Part shown: piece by piece, positions 35,030 to 43,479 of the stretch
Numbering within the stretch: position 1 is the first letter of the stretch
Layout: every line of letters starts with the position of its first letter
Assembly (NCBI GenBank): GCA_002347095.1
Contig: DDWZ01000025.1
Location: forward strand, 1-55,585
Length of the DNA stretch: 55,585 nucleotides
Source: Desulfobulbaceae bacterium UBA2273
Lineage (GTDB): Bacteria > Desulfobacterota > Desulfobulbia > Desulfobulbales > Desulfurivibrionaceae
Direction: 5' to 3'
Notes under the pieces: generated by a model
What the model saw: only the letters and a program-made list of their open reading frames with translations
Database searches by the model: none
What the model was told of the DNA's origin: nothing
Translations under genes and position numbers: made by a program

Positions 35030-36193
35030 ATGAAGCTTAAAGCGCCAAAAGACATGGTTTTTCTTGTCGTGGACGACATCGACAACATGCGCCGTTCGGT
35101 CAAGGCCATGCTGAAGCTGGTCCATTTCGGCAAGGAGTTTTACGAGGCGGCCAATGGGAGGGATGCCTGGAAGCTTCTGCAGACCGAGAATATCGTCATC
35201 GATTTCATCATCTGTGATTACAACATGCCCTATATGTCGGGCACAGAACTGCTGGGGTTGATCCGTTCCACCAAAAAATGGCGCGACATCCCCTTTCTCA
35301 TGGTCACCGCGGAAGCCAACATGGATATTGTCGCCGAAGCGGCGGAGCATGATGTTGATGCCTACATGACCAAGCCGTTTGTCACCGCGACCCTGGAGCA
35401 GAAGGTTATGGAGCTGTTGGGCCAGATCAACAACCCCTCGCCCTTCAACCAGTTGTTGCTCCAGGCGCGCACCCTTGATGAAAAGGGCGATCTTGACGGC
35501 GCCATTGCCAAGGCCACGGAGGCGGCCAAGATCAATGACCGCTCCTCCAAGCCCTACCGGGAGTTGGGGCGTCTCTTCGGGAAAAAGGGCGATCTGAAAA
35601 AAGCCCAGCTCTGCTTTGAAAAAGCGGTGGAGATCAACCGGCTCGATGTCAGTTCCTACCATGCCCTGGGCCAGATTTACTACCGTCAGGGCAAGATGGA
35701 AATGGCCATGGAAAATTTCAACCGGGCCATGGAGATCAGCCCCAGGCATGCGGACCGGGCCATGAATTTCGCCAAGCTGCTCATCAAGAAAAATCAGTTG
35801 CCCGAGGCGGAAAAGGTTCTGCGGTTGGTCCTGAAAACAAAGAGCAACGATATCGACTTCAAGGAGGATATTGCCGAGACCTGTATCGGCTGCGGCCTGG
35901 GGGATCTGGCGGTCAAATGCTATCGCGAGGTGCTCAAGGCGGACCCGGAGCGTATCTATCTGAATAAAAAAATCGGCATGGCCCTGTTTACCGCGGGCGA
36001 TGCCAACGAAGCAGTCAAGGTGCTTGAAAAGGCGGCGGAGAAGACCTCCGACGACATCGAGTTGTTCCTGGTCCTGGGCAAGGCCTATTATGCCCTGAAG
36101 CAACTGGTTCGGGCCGACCAATGGGTCTCGAAGGTTCTCCGGATCGATCCCGGCCATAAGGAAGCCCGCTCCATCCTGGATAAATGTCTGTGA
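35030..36193 (+). CDS. Response regulator with C-terminal TPR repeats
   Basis: 387 residues. The CheY-like receiver (about 8-130) has VVDDIDNM, the phospho-Asp in FIICDYNMPYMSG, Thr in MVTAEA and Lys in YMTKPF. The rest (about 140-387) is a run of about seven tetratricopeptide repeats with the A-x-x-x-A pattern (for example AYYALKQLVRADQWVSKVL). The output is therefore protein-protein interaction rather than DNA binding. It is co-oriented with the GAF kinase (39 bp upstream) and the zinc-knuckle membrane protein (45 bp downstream), suggesting one pathway. Confidence 0.93.
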   Translation: MKLKAPKDMVFLVVDDIDNMRRSVKAMLKLVHFGKEFYEAANGRDAWKLLQTENIVIDFIICDYNMPYMSGTELLGLIRSTKKWRDIPFLMVTAEANMDIVAEAAEHDVDAYMTKPFVTATLEQKVMELLGQINNPSPFNQLLLQARTLDEKGDLDGAIAKATEAAKINDRSSKPYRELGRLFGKKGDLKKAQLCFEKAVEINRLDVSSYHALGQIYYRQGKMEMAMENFNRAMEISPRHADRAMNFAKLLIKKNQLPEAEKVLRLVLKTKSNDIDFKEDIAETCIGCGLGDLAVKCYREVLKADPERIYLNKKIGMALFTAGDANEAVKVLEKAAEKTSDDIELFLVLGKAYYALKQLVRADQWVSKVLRIDPGHKEARSILDKCL

Positions 36194-36238
36194 GCCAGGG
36201 TTGGGCGTTCTCCGACAAGAAACAGGCTGATTAATCCA

Positions 36239-38332
36239 ATGGCAGCAGAATTCACCACTGTCCTCGCCCTTCAGGCTCTGAACTACCAGGGCCAGAATAT
36301 CCTGGGAGAAAACTGGGCGGATTTTCTTTTGGATCTGCGCCAGTCTCTCGCCGTAAAAGGGACGGAAGATCCCGCCAGCACGGAATCCCTGCTCCTTTTC
36401 TCCTTCCCGCAGCCGGATGTCGCCTGTATCGCGCTTTTGGAAAATCTGGGCAGGCTGAAAAAGGTGTACGAGTGGAAGGAGAACTTCGGCCCTCTGCCCC
36501 TGCACATTGTCCTGCACCTTGAAAAAGAGGGCGAACCGCCCGGCCCGGTGCATGACCCGGCGGCGACCTTCTGGGATCTTCTCCACTACGAGCAGCCCTA
36601 TGCCACCTCCTCCTTGAAACAGCAGTGGGCCGAGGGCCAGGCCGGGGAAAATTCGTTGTCCCACACCTTTGCCGAGGCTGGCAACAACTTATATCTGCTC
36701 TCCTTGTCCATTCCGGAAATTCCCCGGATCGAGATTTTTCCCCATCGCGCGCTTCCCCTTGCCGGCTCCTTTTCGCCCTGTTTCTACTGCGGGATGACCA
36801 CCCACCGTCCGGCGGACTGCCCTGGAAAGATGCTGACCATGGCCACGCAGGGAATCTCCCTGGCCGGCTATCTGCCTCTTGAAAAGTTGAGCGAACTCTT
36901 TGGCAAGGCCATGTCCGCCCAAGAGAAGTTGGCCAATACCATGGCGGCCGGTCTCACCGTGTCCCAGGTCAGGCAGAGCCCCATTCTTCAGGTGTATCTG
37001 GCCTATTTTGACCTGAATCTGGTCTATCAGCCCCGGTTTTTGTGGAACATAGCCTTTAACAGCAGTTCCAAATGGGAGGAATTGACCAAGCCGGACATGG
37101 TTTCGGTGGACAGTCACAGCCTGCATCTGGGTCTTGATTGTCTGCGGGTGGGCCAGCACGCCCAGGCCGAGGATCTCTTTGTCGAGGAAAGCAGGCGGCC
37201 CAAGGGAAAGAATTTTTATGCCACAATCGGCCGCGCCTTTATCGCCCTGGAGCTCGAACGCGACAATGATCTGGAACATTTTCTGGAACATGCCGCGATC
37301 ATGGCCAACTCGGACAAGGAAAAGATCTATATCGCCCTGTTGCAGTCCAGATACTATGCCCTTCGCAAGGACCACTGGAAGGCGGGTCATGCCCTGGACA
37401 CTGTTTTCAGTGTGCGCCGTGATCTGTCCGAGGCTCTGTATCGCCAGGTTCAGCTCATGGTTCAGGGCGATATGTTGGAAAAAAGCCTCCGGCAGCTCCG
37501 AGCCCTGGTTGTCGATCGCAAAGAGCTGTTCATTGCCGCGCTCATGGATCCGCAACTGCTTGCTGTTGCCGGGCCGGTTGAGGATCTCCTTTCCGTTCGG
37601 CTGCAGGTCCAGCGGCAGGAGGCCGAAGAAAACCTGGTGAAGGCGCAGGAGGTGTGTCAGGATCTCCAGACCTGGTTTGCCGAGGAGGCAAGCCCGGCAA
37701 CCCTGTTTGCCGATCTCTCCGACCTGGAAAAGCAGTTTGCCCAGGGAAGCTACTACGACCTGCTGGAAGTGGCGCATAAGGCACAGGCATTGTTGCGCGC
37801 CAGCTACCGCCTCCAGGAAAATACCCTTGACGCCTTGCAAGCCGATATTGCCGGAATGGCGGCCACCTGGGACTCCTTCCGGCGCTACTGGCAGGAGTAT
37901 CCCTACCAATCTTTTTTCGTGAATTTCCAGGGAATACTCGAGGACGGCAGAAAAAAGCTCAATGAAATAGAAGGGTTGGCCAAGCAGAACATGCATGGCC
38001 AACTGTACCAGACTATTCAGGAAAGGCTGGTGCAGGTCCGGGAGAGTTGCGACGCTTTGAAGCCGCTTGCCGCGAGGATGGCCTGGGTACGAATTGTCTG
38101 TGACGGAGCAAAGCTCTTTGGCCGTAAATTGCTCATCACCGAGATGGCTTTGCTGGGGCTGGGGGCCTTGCTCTTTCCCCTTCTGGCCTTCTGGCTGGGT
38201 GGCGACTCCGGCGGGATGATCGAACTGCTCACAAATTCCTGGCTGCAGCGGCAGGCGCTGCTTATTGTCACCCTGTTTGTCGCGCCGCTTTTTGCCTTGG
38301 CGCAGACGCTCTGGGAGATGATGGACACCTAG
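36239..38332 (+). CDS. Large unknown membrane protein with CCHC zinc-knuckle signature
   Basis: 697 residues; family not recognised. No signal peptide. Residues 1-170 look like a small alpha/beta domain (LLLFSFPQPDVACIALLENL, PLHIVLHLEK). Residues 181-194 read CFYCGMTTHRPADC, which fits Cys-x2-Cys-x4-His-x4-Cys exactly (Cys181, Cys184, His189, Cys194). A helical TPR-like middle (about 290-450) and a coiled-coil-prone stretch (about 455-625) follow. Two membrane helices are at about 640-657 and 677-693, so the bulk should be cytoplasmic on a C-terminal anchor. It is the third gene after the GAF kinase and receiver-TPR genes. tRNA-Arg lies just downstream on the other strand. Confidence 0.8.
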   Translation: MAAEFTTVLALQALNYQGQNILGENWADFLLDLRQSLAVKGTEDPASTESLLLFSFPQPDVACIALLENLGRLKKVYEWKENFGPLPLHIVLHLEKEGEPPGPVHDPAATFWDLLHYEQPYATSSLKQQWAEGQAGENSLSHTFAEAGNNLYLLSLSIPEIPRIEIFPHRALPLAGSFSPCFYCGMTTHRPADCPGKMLTMATQGISLAGYLPLEKLSELFGKAMSAQEKLANTMAAGLTVSQVRQSPILQVYLAYFDLNLVYQPRFLWNIAFNSSSKWEELTKPDMVSVDSHSLHLGLDCLRVGQHAQAEDLFVEESRRPKGKNFYATIGRAFIALELERDNDLEHFLEHAAIMANSDKEKIYIALLQSRYYALRKDHWKAGHALDTVFSVRRDLSEALYRQVQLMVQGDMLEKSLRQLRALVVDRKELFIAALMDPQLLAVAGPVEDLLSVRLQVQRQEAEENLVKAQEVCQDLQTWFAEEASPATLFADLSDLEKQFAQGSYYDLLEVAHKAQALLRASYRLQENTLDALQADIAGMAATWDSFRRYWQEYPYQSFFVNFQGILEDGRKKLNEIEGLAKQNMHGQLYQTIQERLVQVRESCDALKPLAARMAWVRIVCDGAKLFGRKLLITEMALLGLGALLFPLLAFWLGGDSGGMIELLTNSWLQRQALLIVTLFVAPLFALAQTLWEMMDT

Positions 38333-38364
38333 CGGGAGGGCTTTTCAAGCCGATGTGTGCAGTG

Positions 38365-38441
38365 TGGTGCGCCCGAGAGGATTCGAACCTCTGACCTACG
38401 GCTTAGAAGGCCGGTGCTCTATCCGGCTGAGCTACGGGCGC
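38365..38441 (-). tRNA. tRNA-Arg (anticodon TCT)
   Basis: On the minus strand the 7-bp acceptor stem GCGCCCG / CGGGCGC, D arm (GCTCAGCCGGATAGAGC), anticodon arm with loop CTTCTAA, T arm (AGAGGTTCGAATCCTCT) and an encoded CCA end are all present. The anticodon TCT (38405-38407 in plus coordinates) reads AGA/AGG arginine codons. Confidence 0.97.
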
Positions 38442-38515
38442 CCATGTGCGACAGATATTAGAACGATCGGGCCAAGAAAGCAATACCGTTTTCACCCGGC
38501 ATTGTGGGCCGCTGC

Positions 38516-40873
38516 CTACTCTTGCTTCTCCACCTCTTTCCAGACCGGCCCCTTGGCGGTGTCGACCACTTCGATGCCCTTTTTCGCCAATTCCTGGCGC
38601 ACCCCGTCCGCCTTGTGCCAATCTTTTTGTTTCCTCGCCTCTTCCCGGTCGCGGATCAGCTTGTCGATCTCCGGGGCCAGGGGACATTCCTCAAGCCGCA
38701 TGATTCCCAGCACGGAATTGATCCGGCGCAGGGCCTCCAGGATATAATCCTTCTGCTCGCGGTCAAGGAGCCCCTGGCTCAGGATCGGGTTGGTCTTTTT
38801 AATAAAATCGAACAGCGCGGCAAAGGCTTTGGAAACATTGAGATCATCGTCCAGGGCTTTGAAAAAGCGGTCCTCCATGTCGGAGAGATAGGCGGCGACC
38901 TCGGCGTGGGGCAGCCCCGGCGGCAGGCAGAGCAGCTTGCCGACAAAGCCGTCCAAGCGCCGCAGGTTCTTGCGGGCCGCGTCCAGGCTGCGGAAGGAGA
39001 AATTGATCGGCTTGCGGTAATGGGTCCGGATCAGGAAATAGCGCATCTCCCTGCCGGTGTAGCCCTTGTCCAGGACATCGCGCAAGGTGATGAGGTTCCG
39101 GTTGTCCGCGGACATCTTCTTGCCATCCACCAGCAGCAGTTCGCTGTGCAGCCAGAAATTGGCCAGGGGCTTGCCGGTGAGCGCCTCGGCGATGGCGTTT
39201 TCGTTCTCGTGGTGGGGGAAGAGCAGATCGCGGCCGCTGGTATGGATATCCATGGTTTCCCCGAGCAGGTCAAGGGTCATGGCCGCGCATTCGATATGCC
39301 AGCCGGGGCGCATGTTGCCCCACTCGGTCTGAAAAAAGATGCCGCTTTTCAGCTCGCTCAAGGTCGAACGCTTGAGCAGGGTGAAGTCAACCGGGTTTTC
39401 CTTTTCATAGTCGTCCAGATCAACGGTTTTCCCCACCTGGATCTTGCTCAGATCCACGCCGGACAGCCTGCCGTATTTAGCGAATTTGGAGATGTCAAAA
39501 TAGATGGAGCCGTGTTTTTCGTAGGCATACCCCTTGTCCACCAGTTTTTGGGCCAGAGCGATCATGCCCGGGACATGCTCGGAGGCCCGAGGGTATCCGG
39601 CGGCTTCGAGCATCTCCAGCGCAGCCATGTCCTGTTTGAAGTCCTGGATATATCTGCCGGTGAATGCGGCGAGGCTCTCTTTATTGTTGCCCGCGCCCTG
39701 GATGGTGTTGTCGTCCAGGTCGGTGAAATTCATATAGAATTTCACCTGATACCCTTTCAGCACCAGCACTCGATGCACGAGATCGGCAACCATGAAGCGG
39801 CGGCAATGGGCCAGGTGGGCCAGTTCGTGGGCCGTGGGGCCGCAGGCGTAAAAAGTCACGGTATCCGGGACAATGGGCCGAAACACCTCTTTTTTCCGGG
39901 AGAGGGTATTGAAAAAACGCAGCTCCGCCTGCTGGGACTCCTCCGTTTCCTGCTTGGTGAAAAGCTCGGTGGACAGATACTTCTCGCCGCCATCGGGGAA
40001 GATGGCCACGAGCACGCCTTCCTTCAACTGGGCGGCGCGGGTCAGGGCCGCGGACATGGCGGCGCCGGAGCTCATGCCGGCGAAAATCCCCTCTTTGCGG
40101 GCCAGGAGACGAACGGAAGTGAACGCCTCCTCATCCGGGATGTTGATGATCTGGAAGGGGAGTTTTTTGTCAAAGATCCCTGGCGTGTAGGACTCCTTCA
40201 TGTTCTTGAGCCCTTGCAATTTGTGGCCGAGAAAGGGCTCCACCGCGGTAATGCGCACCTCGGGATGGTGCTCGCTGAAATACCGGCACAGCCCCATGAC
40301 CGTGCCGGAGGTGCCCAGGGTGGCGACGATATCCGTCACCCTGCCCCCGGTCTGCTCCCAGATCTCCGGGCCGGTTGTCTTGTAGTGGGTCAGCCAGTTG
40401 GCCGCATTGTTGAACTGGTCGGTGAGGAAATAGCGATCCGGATACTGGCGGGCCAGGGCATAGGCCTGCTCGATGGCCCCATCGGTGCCGCGTTTGCCGG
40501 GGGTGAGCAGGATCTCGGCGCCAAAGGCCTCCATGATCTTGCGCCGTTCGATGGATGCTGATTCCGGCATGATCAACTGGCATTTATAGCCCTTGACCGC
40601 GCAGACCATGGCCAGCCCGATGCCGGTGTTGCCGCTGGTCGCCTCCAGCACGATCTTATCCGGGGTCAGTTCGCCCTCGGCCTCGGCGGTTTCAATCATG
40701 TTCAGGGCCACCCGGTCCTTGACCGAGCCGCCGGGATTGAAGGCCTCAAGCTTGGCGTAGATCGCCACCTTCTTCAAGGGATTCAACCGTTTGATCGGCA
40801 CCAGCGGGGTGTTGCCGATCTTGTCGAGGATGGAGTGTGTTGCCGGTTTTTTGGGGGTGTGTGATGGCGTCAT
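38516..40873 (-). CDS. Cysteine synthase - cysteinyl-tRNA synthetase fusion protein
   Basis: 785 residues in one uninterrupted frame. Residues about 12-305 are O-acetylserine sulfhydrylase: PLP Lys52 in FNPGGSVKDR, TSGNTG (79-84), GTSGT (187-191) and PDGGEKYLST. Residues about 320-785 are a class I CysRS. YACGPT (Cys344), GWHIEC (Cys529), His554 and Glu558 keep the spacing of the catalytic zinc ligands. WHIECAAMTLDLL, DIHTSGRDLLFPHHENE and the anticodon-binding tail (DREEARKQKDWHKADGVRQEL) are present. Two signatures differ from standard CysRS: HIGH is HLAH (353-356) and KMSKS is KMSAD (586-590). A fused enzyme could make cysteine and charge it in place, or could have another ligase role. Followed only by tRNA-Arg; its own promoter region lies upstream. 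Confidence 0.93.
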   Translation of the reverse strand: MTPSHTPKKPATHSILDKIGNTPLVPIKRLNPLKKVAIYAKLEAFNPGGSVKDRVALNMIETAEAEGELTPDKIVLEATSGNTGIGLAMVCAVKGYKCQLIMPESASIERRKIMEAFGAEILLTPGKRGTDGAIEQAYALARQYPDRYFLTDQFNNAANWLTHYKTTGPEIWEQTGGRVTDIVATLGTSGTVMGLCRYFSEHHPEVRITAVEPFLGHKLQGLKNMKESYTPGIFDKKLPFQIINIPDEEAFTSVRLLARKEGIFAGMSSGAAMSAALTRAAQLKEGVLVAIFPDGGEKYLSTELFTKQETEESQQAELRFFNTLSRKKEVFRPIVPDTVTFYACGPTAHELAHLAHCRRFMVADLVHRVLVLKGYQVKFYMNFTDLDDNTIQGAGNNKESLAAFTGRYIQDFKQDMAALEMLEAAGYPRASEHVPGMIALAQKLVDKGYAYEKHGSIYFDISKFAKYGRLSGVDLSKIQVGKTVDLDDYEKENPVDFTLLKRSTLSELKSGIFFQTEWGNMRPGWHIECAAMTLDLLGETMDIHTSGRDLLFPHHENENAIAEALTGKPLANFWLHSELLLVDGKKMSADNRNLITLRDVLDKGYTGREMRYFLIRTHYRKPINFSFRSLDAARKNLRRLDGFVGKLLCLPPGLPHAEVAAYLSDMEDRFFKALDDDLNVSKAFAALFDFIKKTNPILSQGLLDREQKDYILEALRRINSVLGIMRLEECPLAPEIDKLIRDREEARKQKDWHKADGVRQELAKKGIEVVDTAKGPVWKEVEKQE

Positions 40874-41022
40874 GGCAGGGACTCGGTTGTGTGGGTCATC
40901 ATCCCGAAAAACGGGAAAACAGCAGGGTCAATTTTCAACGATATCGGTAGAATACAACATAACCCCCGGGCAAACCACCCAAATTATCGGCCGCGACGCC
41001 CTGAGGTGCTGCCCGAAAGGCA

Positions 41023-41055
41023 TAAAAAAAGGCAAGCCCCGGAAGGAGCTTGCCT
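41023..41055 (-). terminator. Intrinsic terminator of the dsr operon
   Basis: On the minus strand AAGGCAAGC (41055-41047) pairs with GCTTGCCTT (41036-41028) around a 10-nt loop. The U-tract continues as complement of 41023-41029. It lies 32 bp after the dsrP stop. Confidence 0.88.
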
Positions 41056-41086
41056 TGAATCAACCATGCCGCAGGAAAAAACGGTT

Positions 41087-42256
41087 TTAGGCTTCCTTTT
41101 CCAGCTTGACGCTGATCGCCACCTTGTAGAGGATGGAGAGAATGAAGAAGCCCGTGGCCCAGATGGCGGCGGTGATGCCGAGTTCCTGGACGCTGGGAAC
41201 ATACTCGGTTACGTACTCAAGCGGGCTGGGGACAAAGCCGCCGAGAACCAAGCCGAGGCCCTTGTCGATCCAGAAGGCGATGAAGATGAGGAGGCAGGAA
41301 ATCACCAGCAGCCCATCGGATTGCTTGGCCCTGGAAACAAAGATCAACGCGATGCCGGCCAGACCCATGATCACCGAGGCGCGCATGAAGGGAACCAGAT
41401 TGTTGTATACCTGGTCGCCATGGCCAAGGCCCCAGAAGAGGTAGTCCAGGGTATGCATGTGGCCGGGGATCTGGCTGTAATAGGCAACAAAAAATTCACA
41501 GCCCAGGAAGAAAAAGTTGAGCATGGCGGCATAGCCGATGATGGTCACCAGCTTGTCCTGCGCCTCGCGGCCCACGTCGAATTTGGTGGTCTTTTTGAGG
41601 ATCATGGCGATGACCATCAGCAGAGCCGGGCCGGCGGCAAAGGCGGAGGCCAGAAAACGCGGGGCGAGAATGGCGGTGAGCCAGAAATGTCGGCCCGGCA
41701 GACCGCAGTACAGAAAAGCGGTAACGGTGTGGATGCTGATCGCCCAGGGGATGGAGAGGTAGATAAAGGGCTTGATCCACTTGGGATATTTGATTCCCTT
41801 GTATTCGGACTGCAATACCACCCAGCCGCAGAGGATGTTGAGGAACAGATAGCCGTTCAAGACGATCATATCCCAGAACAGCATGGAGTTGGGGGTGGGA
41901 TGAAGCAGAACGTTCAAGGCGCGCATGGGCTGGCCCAGGTCGGCGATAATGAACATCAGGCACATGGCGATGGCGGCAATGGCCATGAACTCGCCGAGGA
42001 TGACGATGCGGCCGAAGGCCTTGTAGTTATGGATGTAATACGGCAGCACCAGCATCAGGCCGCCGGCTGCCACACCGACCAGAAAGGTGAACTGGGAGAT
42101 GTACACCCCCCAGGTCACATCCCGGCTCATGCCGGTGATGCCAAGGCCGTAGTTGAATTGCTGGACATAGCAGAGACCGCCCACACCCATTATGGAGAGC
42201 AGGAAGAGCATCCATACCCAGTACCCCGTGCTTCCTTTAAATGCTTTTTCAATCAT
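41087..42256 (-). CDS. dsrP: DsrP, NrfD-type quinone-interacting membrane subunit
   Basis: 389-residue integral membrane protein with about ten helices, of the NrfD/PsrC/HmcC type. It starts STGYWVWMLFLLSIMGVGG and includes GVYISQFTFLVGVAAGG and MRALNVLLHPTPNSMLFWDM (quinone-site region). In DsrMKJOP it exchanges electrons between the menaquinone pool and the DsrO/DsrJ module. It is the last gene of dsrMKJOP, 11 bp after dsrO and followed by a terminator. Confidence 0.95.
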   Translation of the reverse strand: MIEKAFKGSTGYWVWMLFLLSIMGVGGLCYVQQFNYGLGITGMSRDVTWGVYISQFTFLVGVAAGGLMLVLPYYIHNYKAFGRIVILGEFMAIAAIAMCLMFIIADLGQPMRALNVLLHPTPNSMLFWDMIVLNGYLFLNILCGWVVLQSEYKGIKYPKWIKPFIYLSIPWAISIHTVTAFLYCGLPGRHFWLTAILAPRFLASAFAAGPALLMVIAMILKKTTKFDVGREAQDKLVTIIGYAAMLNFFFLGCEFFVAYYSQIPGHMHTLDYLFWGLGHGDQVYNNLVPFMRASVIMGLAGIALIFVSRAKQSDGLLVISCLLIFIAFWIDKGLGLVLGGFVPSPLEYVTEYVPSVQELGITAAIWATGFFILSILYKVAISVKLEKEA

Positions 42257-42267
42257 GATCTTTCACC

Positions 42268-43092
42268 TCAAATAATATAGAAGAGGGATGGATGTGTCCC
42301 TATTGCAGGATTCCGCTGGATGGTAAAGGAAGTCTTCAACACCTGGCTGATCTCGGAGTTGGGATCATTCATGTCGCCGAAGACAAGGGCCTTGGTTTGG
42401 GCTGCGACTTCAACACAGGCAGGAATCTGGCCGATGGCCAGCCGCTCGGTGCAGAAATTGCATTTTTCCACAACCCCGCGCATCCGGGTGGGGTATTTGG
42501 GGTTTTCCGCCTTGATAAAGGGCTGGCCATTGGCATCCTTGCCCCGGGGGTCGCGCCAGTTGAAGCTCCGGGCGCCATAGGGGCAGGCCGCCATGCAGAA
42601 CCGGCAGCCGATGCAGCGGTGGTAGTCCATGCCGACGATGCCGTCCTTTTTCTTATAGGTGGCCTTGGTGGGGCAGGCCCGGACGCAGGGCGGGTTGTCG
42701 CAGTGGTTGCACAGGGTCAGGATGGGCATGTCCTTGAGCGCATCCGGCCGTTTGTATTGGCTCTCCGTCGGAAAGGTGTGCTCGTAGGATTCGATCCAGA
42801 TCCACTTGATCTCATCCTTCCTGTTCCCGAAATCCGGCACATTGTGGATGGTGTGGCAGGCAGAGACGCATTGTTCCGCCAGTCCGGGATTTTCGGTGAA
42901 TTTCTTGACATCAATGACCATGCCATAGCGCTTGCCGGTTGGGGCCGCGGCCCCATGCCCGCCTGCGGCGGCTTGCCCGGCGGAGGCGATGGCCTCGCCT
43001 TTGAGCAGGGTATTAAAAGCCGAGGGTGCGGCAATGCCGGCAATGGCGGTGAGCCCGGCAATTTTCAAAAAATCTCTTCTTTTGCTGTCCAT
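42268..43092 (-). CDS. dsrO: DsrO, periplasmic ferredoxin-like iron-sulfur subunit
   Basis: 274 residues. A Tat signal SKRRDFLKIAGLTAIAG leads a four-cluster ferredoxin. Cysteine groups are visible in CVSACHTIH, CNHCDNPPCVRACP, CIGCRFCMAACPYG and CNFCTERL. It transfers electrons between the cytochrome DsrJ and the membrane subunit DsrP on the periplasmic side. It lies 1 bp after dsrJ and 11 bp before dsrP. Confidence 0.95.
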   Translation of the reverse strand: MDSKRRDFLKIAGLTAIAGIAAPSAFNTLLKGEAIASAGQAAAGGHGAAAPTGKRYGMVIDVKKFTENPGLAEQCVSACHTIHNVPDFGNRKDEIKWIWIESYEHTFPTESQYKRPDALKDMPILTLCNHCDNPPCVRACPTKATYKKKDGIVGMDYHRCIGCRFCMAACPYGARSFNWRDPRGKDANGQPFIKAENPKYPTRMRGVVEKCNFCTERLAIGQIPACVEVAAQTKALVFGDMNDPNSEISQVLKTSFTIQRNPAIGTHPSLFYII

Positions 43093-43093
43093 G

Positions 43094-43474
43094 TTACATC
43101 GCCTCCTTCGGCTGGAGATGACAATCCCAACAATACGGTTTCACGGAGGTATAGTTGTGGCACGCGTCACAGAACTTCTTCTTGTCGCTGTGACATTTCA
43201 TGCAGCCATTCTGCAGGCTCCGTACATATTCGGTGCCGTTGGGGGTTTTCCCGGTGCGGGCGCCGCCTTCACGCAGGATGTCATCGCGCCACTGGTTGAG
43301 CAGCACCATGTGCGAGGTGCGCATCTCCTGAGTCGGCGCAACACACTCCGTGTAGTCCTTTGGTTTTTCAGGCTTGGGCATTTTGCTCGCTTCCCCGGAT
43401 TTATACCAGATCGGGGATGTCATGAGGCCCAAGAACAGTATCAACGCAGGTATGATTCTTCCTTTCCCGTACAT
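43094..43474 (-). CDS. dsrJ: DsrJ, triheme cytochrome c
   Basis: 126 residues with an uncleaved-looking N-terminal membrane helix (about 7-22) and three CxxCH haem sites: CMKCH, CDACH and CWDCH. The stretch ECVAPTQEMRTSHM holds the cysteine and histidine that serve as unusual haem ligands in known DsrJ. Length is typical. It sits between dsrK and dsrO in the operon. Confidence 0.94.
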   Translation of the reverse strand: MYGKGRIIPALILFLGLMTSPIWYKSGEASKMPKPEKPKDYTECVAPTQEMRTSHMVLLNQWRDDILREGGARTGKTPNGTEYVRSLQNGCMKCHSDKKKFCDACHNYTSVKPYCWDCHLQPKEAM

Positions 43475-43479
43475 GGCTA

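Noticed and set aside
33578..36664. 1028-codon minus-strand reading frame
   Set aside because: It lies opposite the GAF kinase, receiver-TPR and zinc-knuckle genes and is a by-product of high GC; no domain motif is visible.
40874..41022. T-box or other cysteine-responsive leader for the CysK-CysS gene
   Set aside because: No T-box sequence, terminator/antiterminator pair or other riboswitch motif is visible; only a short CCCGTTTTTCGGG hairpin is present.
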